In this document: piece after piece, positions 57,785 to 64,000 of the stretch
Position numbering within the stretch: the first letter of the stretch is position 1
Layout: each line of letters opens with the position of its first letter
DNA from: Leeia oryzae DSM 17879
GTDB taxonomy: Bacteria; Pseudomonadota; Gammaproteobacteria; Burkholderiales; Leeiaceae
DNA: 64,000 nt
NCBI RefSeq assembly: GCF_000376945.1
Contig: NZ_AQXU01000025.1
Coordinates: 900,036 to 964,035 of the forward strand
Direction of reading: 5' to 3'
The notes under the pieces: model-generated
What the model saw: the letters and a program-made list of their open reading frames with translations, nothing else
The model's database searches: none
What the model was told of the DNA's origin: nothing
Program-made: the position numbers and the translations under genes

Positions 57785-58474
57785 ATGAGACGCGCAGACC
57801 GACTGCTGCAAATCATGCTGCTGTTGCGGGGCCGTCGCTGTACTACTGCTACCCAACTGGCCGAATGGCTGGAAGTGTCCGAGCGTACGGTTTATCGGGA
57901 TATCCGTGACCTGATCGCAACCGGAACGCCCATTGACGGCGAGGCGGGGGTCGGCTATCGGCTGCGCAAAGGGTTTGAATTACCCCCGTTGCTGTTTAAC
58001 AAGGCTGAAGTCCAGGCATTGCAGCTGGGTGCGCGCATGGTTTTTTCCTGGGCGGATGCCGGCAGCCGGCAAGCGGCACAGTCGGCCCTGACCAAGCTTG
58101 AAGCCGCCCTGCCCCCTGCGGTGGCGGCTACGCTGCAAGAGCAACCGCTCTACGTGCCCTCTCATCATCCCTACCCGGTCGATTTGCTGGGGCCGCTCCG
58201 CGACGCTATCATGACCCGTCACAAGCTGCAGATGGATTATGTGCGCGAAGACGGGTACGCCAGCCAGCAACGCTTGGTCTGGCCGCTGGGGCTGTTTTTC
58301 TGGGGCGACCGCTGGACGCTGGTGGCCTGGTGTGAACAGCGAAGCGACTTCCGGCATTTTCGCATCGACCGGATCCAGCAGATGCAGGTGCTGGAGGCCG
58401 AGTACCCGCTGGAAACCGGTAAAACACTGACGGATTACCTGCAAAAAGAAAACGCCCGGTTGCCGGGCGTTTAA
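57785..58474 (+). CDS. YafY-type HTH/WYL transcriptional regulator
   Basis: 229 aa. N-terminal winged HTH of the DeoR type (QLAEWLEVSERTVYRDIRDL) and a C-terminal WYL domain (about 130-215, RLVWPLGLFFWGDRWTLVAW) likely to sense a nucleotide or other ligand. ATG 57785 is favoured because the family begins with MRRADRLLQI. It is convergent with xth; the terminator stem lies within its last codons. Targets unknown. Confidence 0.9.
   Translation: MRRADRLLQIMLLLRGRRCTTATQLAEWLEVSERTVYRDIRDLIATGTPIDGEAGVGYRLRKGFELPPLLFNKAEVQALQLGARMVFSWADAGSRQAAQSALTKLEAALPPAVAATLQEQPLYVPSHHPYPVDLLGPLRDAIMTRHKLQMDYVREDGYASQQRLVWPLGLFFWGDRWTLVAWCEQRSDFRHFRIDRIQQMQVLEAEYPLETGKTLTDYLQKENARLPGV
58450..58472 (-). terminator. 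Terminator of xth overlapping the WYL gene 3' end
   Basis: Stem CGCCCGG / CCGGGCG with a 3-nt loop (10 bp with flanking A/T). On the minus strand it is followed by TTTTCTTTTTG, a good U-run for xth. On the plus strand it forms from the last codons of the WYL gene, so it may serve both. Confidence 0.8.
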
Positions 58475-58497
58475 AAGAATCAGCTCAGTAAGGCTGT

Positions 58498-59262
58498 TTA
58501 CACGATGGCCCATACAGGGGCATGGTCACTCGGGCGTTCCCACTTGCGCGGTTCCTTGTCGATCTGGCAATCTTCCAGTACTGCAGCCAGCGGCTGGGTC
58601 AGCAAGATGTGGTCAATGCGCAGCCCCAGATTTCGCCTGAAACCCTGCATGCGGTAATCCCACCAGCTAAAGGCTTTTTCCGCATCCGGATGCTTGCTGC
58701 GAAATGCATCCGTCAGTCCCATGCCGATCAGGTTGAAAAACGCTTCGCGTTCTGGCGGGCTGACCAGTACCTGGCCTTCCCAGGCTTTCGGGTCATGCAC
58801 ATCAGCATCAGTCGGGGCAATGTTGTAGTCACCCAGCAAGGCCAGCTTGTCGTGCCGGGCTAGTTCACCTTTTAGCCATTCCGTCAGCGCGGCCAGCCAG
58901 GACAACTTGTACGGATATTTTTCCGAATCGAGACTCTGGCCATTCGGAAAGTAGCCACAGATAATCCGAATGCCATTGATGGTGGCTGCAATCAGGCGCT
59001 TTTGCTCATCTTCCAGATTCGGCAGATTATACGTAATGTCTTCCAGCGGATGCCGGGACAGGATGGCCACCCCGTTATAGGTCTTTTGACCCATGTAGGC
59101 AACCTGATAACCCGCTGCCTCAATCTCGGCCTTCGGGAACTTGCTGTCCTCCAGTTTCAGCTCCTGCAGGCACAGTACGTCAGGCGCGGCAGTCTCCAGC
59201 CAGCTTAAGACATGCGGCAGGCGAACATTCAGCGAGTTCACGTTCCAGGTGGCAATTTTCAT
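58498..59262 (-). CDS. xth: Exodeoxyribonuclease III (AP endonuclease)
   Basis: 254 aa of the ExoIII/APE1 family for base-excision repair. MKIATWNVNSLNVRLPHVLSWL start, LCLQELKLED (metal Glu), GDYNIAPTDADV (catalytic Asp-Asn) and PSDHAPVWA (His). ATG 59262 is the obvious start since the family begins MKI(A/V)TWNVNS. It is separated from the chemoreceptor gene by 118 bp. Confidence 0.96.
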   Translation of the reverse strand: MKIATWNVNSLNVRLPHVLSWLETAAPDVLCLQELKLEDSKFPKAEIEAAGYQVAYMGQKTYNGVAILSRHPLEDITYNLPNLEDEQKRLIAATINGIRIICGYFPNGQSLDSEKYPYKLSWLAALTEWLKGELARHDKLALLGDYNIAPTDADVHDPKAWEGQVLVSPPEREAFFNLIGMGLTDAFRSKHPDAEKAFSWWDYRMQGFRRNLGLRIDHILLTQPLAAVLEDCQIDKEPRKWERPSDHAPVWAIV

Positions 59263-59380
59263 GATACGGATTCCGGCACAGGACAAAGTCGTATTTTGCC
59301 ACAGAGTTCCTGCATGCCCGAGGATAAAAGCAAACGGGGCCATGCATCCCTGCATGGCCCCGTCATCCTAGCAGAGTAAA

Positions 59381-61456
59381 TTACAGCTTGAAGCGTCCGA
59401 TAATCGCTTGCAGCGAAGCCGACAGCGCTTCCAGTTGCTCTACCGAGTTGGCCACATCGTCTACCGTTGCACTGTTGTTTTGTACCATGCTGCTGATGCG
59501 CTCGATATTTTGTGCAATATCGGTACTGGCCGCCGCCTGCTCTTTGGTGGCGTTGGCAATGTCCGACACCCCGCTGATCAGGCGTCCGGTTTCACCGTGC
59601 ACCTGACTGATGGCATCTGCGGCCTTGTCAGAGAGCGTCACCCCCTGATTGACCTGCTGGCGGGTATTGCCCATGCTGGTGCTGGCGGCTTCGATTTCGG
59701 TACGAATGCCAGACACAATGGTGCCGATCTCGATGGTGGCCTGCGCCGTCCGGGCGGCCAGCTTGCGCACTTCATCGGCCACCACGGCAAAGCCGCGTCC
59801 CATCTCGCCGGCCCTGGCCGCCTCAATGGCTGCATTCAGTGCCAGCAGGTTGGTCTGTTCGGCAATATCCTTGATCACCTGCACAATGGTATCGACCTGC
59901 TGCGACTGCACGCCCAGCTTGCTCATGGTATCCGCCATGGCGTTGATGCTGTTGTTGATCTGGCTGATTTCGTGGGCCATCTCCCGCACCAAACCTTCCC
60001 CGGCGGACGTCGCCTTGCCGGTTTCTGCCGCAGAGGCTTCAAAATCGCGGACCGTATCGGCAATGTACTGGATGCTGACGGTAACTTCTTCGACACTGGC
60101 GGCGGTAGCTGTCGCGGCCTCTGCCTGATGGGTCGAGGCAGAACGCACCATCTGGGCCGACTGGTGCAATCTGGCTGCGGCCTCGCCGACCGACTGGCTT
60201 TGCTGGCGCACATCCACAAACATGCCATGCAGGCTGTCCATCAGCTTGTTGAACGCTTTGGCCGTGCGGCCAATTTCGTCGCCAGACTCAATCTTCAGCC
60301 GGCGCGTCAGGTCGCCATGCCCCTCGGTCAACCCTTCCATGGCATTGGCAAGTACCGTTAGCGGACGCGTCAGCCGACTGAGCAGCACCGCCAGAACAGC
60401 CAAAATGGCCAAGCCCGCCAGGCTGCCAACCAGGATGGCCTGATTGCGTGTGCTGCGTGCATTTTCCAGGATGGTACTCATCGGGATATGCACCCCGAGT
60501 GCCCAGTTCTGACCACTTTCCCCTGCCCTGACCGGGCGCCACACATGCAGTTGGTCGTTGATTTCGGCTTCCAGCCCTTTACTATTGGCTATCGCGTCCA
60601 TGGTGCCGGCTGGCAACGCACCTTTGGCAACTGCCTTCCCAAGTTCCTTGGCATCCGGGGAGACAGCATAAAAACCACCTTGTGACACCAGTGTCACAAA
60701 GCCGGTACCCATCGGGTGGTAAGAACCTACCAGTTTTTGCAACTGTTCCAGAGACATGTCTACGGCGCCAACCCCCTGGAACTTGCCTTCCTTGTTACGG
60801 ATTGGTACGGCAAAGGAAGATTCGATCACGGTTTTCCCCTGAACATCGTAAGGGAACGGATCGGTAATCGTGTCTTTCCCGCGCTTTTTCGGCACAATGT
60901 AAAAGTCACCCCATCCCGGTTCAAATTCATAAGGCGGTTTATAATCCTGCGGGTGATCCCGGAAAGCCTCAAACTTGGCCTGCTGGTCCGGGCCGTTCAT
61001 CGTGTCCTGTTTGGCCGTTTCACCGGCTCGGGTCATATAAGGCATATACCGGCCGGTCGGGTCGTAGATCGGCCAATCCAGACGGAACTCGTCATCCTTG
61101 CCATCAAACGCATTCGGTTCCCACAGCATCCACAAACCAATCCCGTCGCGGAACGCATTCAGTTTCTGCAGAATGATCTGATCCATGGTTTTACGGTCAG
61201 CCGCATTATTTGCTTGCAGGCCTTGGGCGGTATTGACCAGATCATGGGCGATCAGAAAGCCGTTCTTCAGAACACCTTCCACTTGCTGGGCATAAGCATC
61301 CGCCTGGTCTTTGGCGCGCTGCAGCCCGGTTTCTCTGGCGGATTGATAGACATTGCTACCAATCAGCACCAAGGTCACGGCAAAGCCGCTTGCAATGGCA
61401 ACACTTGCGGCAATCAGTACCTTGCTGCGCAAGCTCCAGTCTTTGATGGCAATCAT
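59381..61456 (-). CDS. Methyl-accepting chemotaxis protein with dCache-type sensor
   Basis: 691 aa. Short cytoplasmic N-terminus, first membrane helix (about 14-34), a large periplasmic double-Cache-type domain (about 40-330), second helix (about 345-365), HAMP, and a signalling hairpin with [22 protein letters not shown] 61456 is chosen; an upstream in-frame ATG at 61483 lacks an RBS. Such sensors often bind amino acids or organic acids. Ligand unknown. Confidence 0.94.
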   Translation of the reverse strand: MIAIKDWSLRSKVLIAASVAIASGFAVTLVLIGSNVYQSARETGLQRAKDQADAYAQQVEGVLKNGFLIAHDLVNTAQGLQANNAADRKTMDQIILQKLNAFRDGIGLWMLWEPNAFDGKDDEFRLDWPIYDPTGRYMPYMTRAGETAKQDTMNGPDQQAKFEAFRDHPQDYKPPYEFEPGWGDFYIVPKKRGKDTITDPFPYDVQGKTVIESSFAVPIRNKEGKFQGVGAVDMSLEQLQKLVGSYHPMGTGFVTLVSQGGFYAVSPDAKELGKAVAKGALPAGTMDAIANSKGLEAEINDQLHVWRPVRAGESGQNWALGVHIPMSTILENARSTRNQAILVGSLAGLAILAVLAVLLSRLTRPLTVLANAMEGLTEGHGDLTRRLKIESGDEIGRTAKAFNKLMDSLHGMFVDVRQQSQSVGEAAARLHQSAQMVRSASTHQAEAATATAASVEEVTVSIQYIADTVRDFEASAAETGKATSAGEGLVREMAHEISQINNSINAMADTMSKLGVQSQQVDTIVQVIKDIAEQTNLLALNAAIEAARAGEMGRGFAVVADEVRKLAARTAQATIEIGTIVSGIRTEIEAASTSMGNTRQQVNQGVTLSDKAADAISQVHGETGRLISGVSDIANATKEQAAASTDIAQNIERISSMVQNNSATVDDVANSVEQLEALSASLQAIIGRFKL

Positions 61457-61745
61457 AGGGGGACCTTTGTATAACGAGTGCATGAAAAGCCAGTAGGGGA
61501 TCTGGCCAGTGCGCTTGAAACCGTAATTCAACGGCATTCAATAGATAAATGACCGTAAATATACTTAATTTAATAGTAGCATCCCCATGACAGATCTGGG
61601 GGTATTGTCGATGGGTTTGATCAAATAAATAGCGAACTTGCAAACGAATTTTCGGTCCCACTTGATTTGGATGGTTGGGGAAATCCTGCAATCAGGTAAA
61701 ATGACCCGCAACTGAACAAGCAACTTGATAGAAAAGGTGTGAATC

Positions 61746-62237
61746 ATGAAGTGGGCTCGCGCATTGCTCCTGCTGGTCGCCGCATCATTGGCGGGTTGTT
61801 CTACCCAGCCCCAGGCACCGGATGTTTCATTTACCACGCTCAAGAACGAAGTTTCCGGCATGAAGCAGCTACAAGGAAAAGTGGTACTGGTCGATTTCTG
61901 GGCCACCAGCTGCACCGGTTGTGTCGAGGAAATGGGGCAAATGGCCAAAACCTATGAACAGTTCCATGCCCGAGGCTATGAGATGGTCGCCATCGCCATG
62001 GCCTATGACCCGCCTGCCTATGTCCAGAACTTCGCCGTCACGCGCAAACTGCCGTTTACCGTGACCATGGACAAAGATGGCAGCCTGGCAAAAGCATTTG
62101 GCGAGAAGTTTGGCGACATCATTGCGGTTCCAACCACCTTTCTGGTCGGCAAAGACGGACGCCTCATCAAGAGTTATGTCGGCACACCAGACTTTGCCGC
62201 CCTGCGCCAGGAAATCGACAAGGCCTTGCAAAGCTGA
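61746..62237 (+). CDS. TlpA/ResA-like thioredoxin lipoprotein
   Basis: 163 aa. Lipobox LAGC (Cys18) anchors it to a membrane. The thioredoxin fold has active site CTGC in WATSCTGCVEEM (an unusual dipeptide between the cysteines compared with CPPC of the gene at 48.2 kb) and the cis-Pro strand in AVPTTFLVG. Probably a periplasmic disulfide reductase; not linked to dsbD here. Confidence 0.92.
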   Translation: MKWARALLLLVAASLAGCSTQPQAPDVSFTTLKNEVSGMKQLQGKVVLVDFWATSCTGCVEEMGQMAKTYEQFHARGYEMVAIAMAYDPPAYVQNFAVTRKLPFTVTMDKDGSLAKAFGEKFGDIIAVPTTFLVGKDGRLIKSYVGTPDFAALRQEIDKALQS

Positions 62238-62356
62238 CAGTTAACCTTGCACGGGTTTGCCTTCATTCCCCACGCTGTATATATATGTATATATATAAAG
62301 ATTGCAGATGTGTGAATGGCAGATTCTTGTTCATGGCCATATACCGGAATACATGC

Positions 62357-62821
62357 ATGACAACAGAAACAACATTCACCTGCAGTACCATCCAGCAGCT
62401 CAACGGTTTGCAAATGCTGGAGATTCTGGAACTGCGCAGTAAAGTCTTCGTGATTGAACAGCAGTGTATCTATCAAGACCCGGATCATTTTGACGGATTG
62501 CCAGACACCCGCCATCTGTGCGCCTGGCAAAACGGGCAGCTTGCCGGCTATCTACGCGTGCTTCCACCCCGTAGTACCTATGACGAACCCAGCCTCGGCC
62601 GCGTTGTGGTCGATCCGGCCTTTCGGGGGCAAGGGCTTGCACAGCAACTCGTGCAACGTGGCCTGGAAGAGTTATATGCCTTTTGGCCGTCAACAGACGT
62701 CGTAATCGGTGCACAGGTGTATCTGCAAAAATTCTATGCATCCCTCGGATTTGTGGCTGAAGGTGATGCTTATATAGAAGATGGCATTCCCCATATCACC
62801 ATGCGTCGTCAGTTAAAGTGA
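62357..62821 (+). CDS. GNAT-family N-acetyltransferase (ElaA-like)
   Basis: 154 aa. Acetyl-CoA site LGRVVVDPAFRGQGLAQQLV matches GNAT motif A; the start LQMLEILELRSKVFVIEQQC (with Glu of the substrate pocket) is typical of ElaA proteins. ATG 62357 is used because the homologous region starts there; an AT-repeat (TATATATATG...) about 75 bp upstream may be its promoter. Substrate unknown. Confidence 0.9.
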   Translation: MTTETTFTCSTIQQLNGLQMLEILELRSKVFVIEQQCIYQDPDHFDGLPDTRHLCAWQNGQLAGYLRVLPPRSTYDEPSLGRVVVDPAFRGQGLAQQLVQRGLEELYAFWPSTDVVIGAQVYLQKFYASLGFVAEGDAYIEDGIPHITMRRQLK

Positions 62822-62880
62822 AATAATTACCCAAACCCCTTGCATAATTCTGCAAACCAGATATAATCTCTTTTCTCTGA

Positions 62881-62957
62881 CGCGGGGTGGAGCAGTCTGG
62901 CAGCTCGTCGGGCTCATAACCCGAAGGTCACAGGTTCAAATCCTGTCCCCGCAACCA
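62881..62957 (+). tRNA. Initiator tRNA-fMet (CAU)
   Basis: 77 nt with encoded CCA. C1-A72 mismatch, three consecutive G-C pairs in the anticodon stem (GGG / CCC), and anticodon CAU at 62915-62917, all hallmarks of the initiator. T-arm TTCAAAT. It stands alone, upstream of the rRNA operon. Confidence 0.99.
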
Positions 62958-62964
62958 CATACAG

Positions 62965-63006
62965 CCCCTTGTTTGATTGAAAAATCAACAAGGGGTTTCG
63001 TGTTTC
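62965..63006 (+). terminator. Terminator after tRNA-fMet
   Basis: Stem CCCCTTGTTTGATT / AATCAACAAGGGG (one bulged T) then TTTCGTGTTTC. Confidence 0.85.
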
Positions 63007-63570
63007 TACCCCTTCTGTTTTGTTGTTCTCTTATTCCTTTTTTTTGCTTATATGTCCCGGCATTTTGGATTCGCAATGCCCTACGGATGGTGGTTTGCAT
63101 GTTTGGCTGTGGTGATGTGCGCTGAACGGCGGCGTGCTAGCTAAGCTGTTGTTTTGCTATGCGCCGCTGTTGCTGTGTGACTTCACGGGTGGTGATCATG
63201 CCATGCCCGTCTGAATGTTTTGCTATTGCCGTCCGTATTCATATGGCCAAATCTATCTGAGGCGGTCATTGCAAAAGCTTGAGGCCCGCCGCGTCGACCT
63301 GAATGCAGTACGGGATGTTTGCCATATATATGTATATTTCTGGGTTGGCGTTGTCAGTATTGCCGGCGTGAGTTCGGAATGCTGGGCGAATGCTGTTTGG
63401 TGGCGATAAATATCCCTGCTGACAATGGCGTCCGGGGTTGGGTCTCAAATTGCTATGGAAGCTATGATGGGGGGCTTTTGCAATTGCTGGGCCCTGATTC
63501 CCTTGTCGGCTAACGCTAATTCCGAGCGGGGGAGCCTCTCTGGGTGGTGTAATGCTTCACGCACGTCACA
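63007..63570. other. Intergenic region upstream of the rrn promoter, no gene seen
   Basis: About 560 bp with two short plus-strand open frames (63215-63409, 63425-63637) that lack RBS and protein-like composition. No tRNA or repeat recognised. Confidence 0.4.
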
Positions 63571-63588
63571 CAATATGCGCGCATATTG
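63571..63588. promoter_or_regulatory. Perfect 18-bp palindrome upstream of the rrn promoter
   Basis: CAATATGCGC followed by GCATATTG, 164 bp before the rrn -35. A binding site for an rRNA regulator or nucleoid protein is possible. Confidence 0.55.
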
Positions 63589-63638
63589 GTATAGGAATAA
63601 AGGACTGGCGGGATGGTGTTGGGGTGGCGGATTCTAAT

Positions 63639-63660
63639 ATGCGGAATCGTCGCATTTTTA
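63639..63660 (+). terminator. Weak terminator-like hairpin before the rrn promoter
   Basis: ATGCG-N7-CGCAT followed by five U. It may insulate the rrn promoter from upstream readthrough. Confidence 0.35.
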
Positions 63661-63751
63661 TCAAAACCACTGTTTTTATTTAAAAACAAAGACTTGCCAG
63701 TATTTTTGTTGGTTTGGCTGCGTTGTTGGAGAGAAAACTTGCAGAGAGGTG

Positions 63752-63780
63752 TTGACGATGCTGGCTGAAGTGCGTATAGT
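63752..63780 (+). promoter_or_regulatory. Ribosomal RNA operon promoter (P1-type)
   Basis: -35 TTGACG (63752-63757), exactly 17 bp, -10 TATAGT (63775-63780). AT-rich sequence with A/T tracts upstream (63655-63700) can act as an UP element. The start point is expected near 63787. Confidence 0.9.
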
Positions 63781-63860
63781 TCGTACCTCTGCTGCTGACG
63801 CAGACGACGAAACGAAGCGATTAATCGCTGAGTTTACGAAAGTTTGAAGTTGGTTGCAAC

Positions 63861-63872
63861 TGCTCTTTAACA
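63861..63872 (+). promoter_or_regulatory. rrn leader boxA antitermination element
   Basis: TGCTCTTTAACA is identical to the canonical boxA that recruits NusB/NusE. It lies in the untranslated leader upstream of the 16S gene. Confidence 0.93.
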
Positions 63873-63990
63873 AACGAACAACCGATAAGTGTGAGTGCTT
63901 GTTTCGGACAAAGACCTTCGGGTCTGCAAAGAAATAAGTGCTTACACAGTCAAGAAAAGAAATTTTTTTGAGTGTACGTAAGCCAGTTTT

Positions 63991-64000
63991 AAAGATTGAA
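63991..64000 (+). rRNA. rrs: Extreme 5' end of 16S rRNA (truncated by the window)
   Basis: The window ends in AAAGATTGAA, which is the sequence that usually precedes the conserved GAGTTTGATC box of beta-proteobacterial 16S genes. The exact mature end cannot be fixed without the next bases. Confidence 0.45.

Noticed and set aside
63201..63216. Neisseria DNA uptake sequence-like CCCGTCTGAA
   Set aside because: A single 9/10 match to the canonical uptake sequence with no enrichment elsewhere in 64 kb.
63215..63637. Two short plus-strand open frames before the rRNA promoter
   Set aside because: No RBS, no protein-like composition and no homology recognised.

Overview
The window is a chromosomal origin region of a moderately GC-rich Gram-negative bacterium, most likely a betaproteobacterium of the order Neisseriales (Chromobacterium/Vogesella-like). 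The evidence is the dnaA-dnaN-gyrB block with no recF, the divergent rpmH-rnpA-yidD-yidC-mnmE block, the parAB-rsmG-mnmG block, the cutA-dsbD-tlpA-aroQ-accB-accC and yggS-proC-yggT-yggU orders next to pilT-pilU, and many beta-type regulators. Assignment below the order is not possible from the sequence alone.

Layout. 1-8.2 kb: an arginine or methylarginine catabolic locus. It has a PAS/sigma-54 activator (cut by the window edge), a consensus-perfect -24/-12 promoter preceded by an FNR-type palindrome, an amino-acid ABC importer, AruH-like transaminase, AruI-like 2-ketoarginine decarboxylase and a dimethylargininase. 8.2-10.2 kb: an Aer-like PAS chemoreceptor behind FNR/ANR-like boxes. 10.2-15.7 kb: small metabolic genes (DUF3079, a phytanoyl-CoA-dioxygenase-like protein with a divergent LysR, DUF4242, and a LysR with a divergent quinone reductase/NmrA pair). 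15.8-20.3 kb: a more AT-rich accessory island of nuclease- and toxin-like orphans (HNH, CbtA-like, membrane Zn-ribbon, CoiA-like, HEPN-like).

20.3-30.2 kb: the replication core on the minus strand (gyrB, dnaN, oriC, dnaA) and the plus-strand rpmH to mnmE block. 30.2-35.6 kb: two different classes of 2-isopropylmalate synthase in tandem and a LysR. The first synthase carries an N-terminal helix-turn-helix region. Both leuA promoters carry TGTCTAA at the same offset inside a 17-bp spacer, which suggests a shared operator. 35.7-36.7 kb: three small secreted proteins sharing an HNHDDYV core, which I do not recognise. 36.7-41.1 kb: parB, parA, rsmG and mnmG; three parS palindromes lie at 22.8, 30.8 and 41.1 kb. 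41.2-62.8 kb: a TauE exporter, a TPR response regulator with a small histidine kinase, a DMT permease, acetyl-CoA carboxylase/aroQ, periplasmic thiol genes, cysE/proC/ygg genes, pilT/pilU, a WYL regulator, xth, a dCache chemoreceptor, a TlpA-like lipoprotein and a GNAT enzyme. 62.9-64.0 kb: initiator tRNA, then a strong rrn promoter, boxA leader and the very start of a 16S gene.

The two most unusual items are the putative autoregulated HTH-LeuA / LeuA2 regulon and the tandem HNHDDYV secreted peptides. The 15.8-20.3 kb island is a third candidate for new biology.
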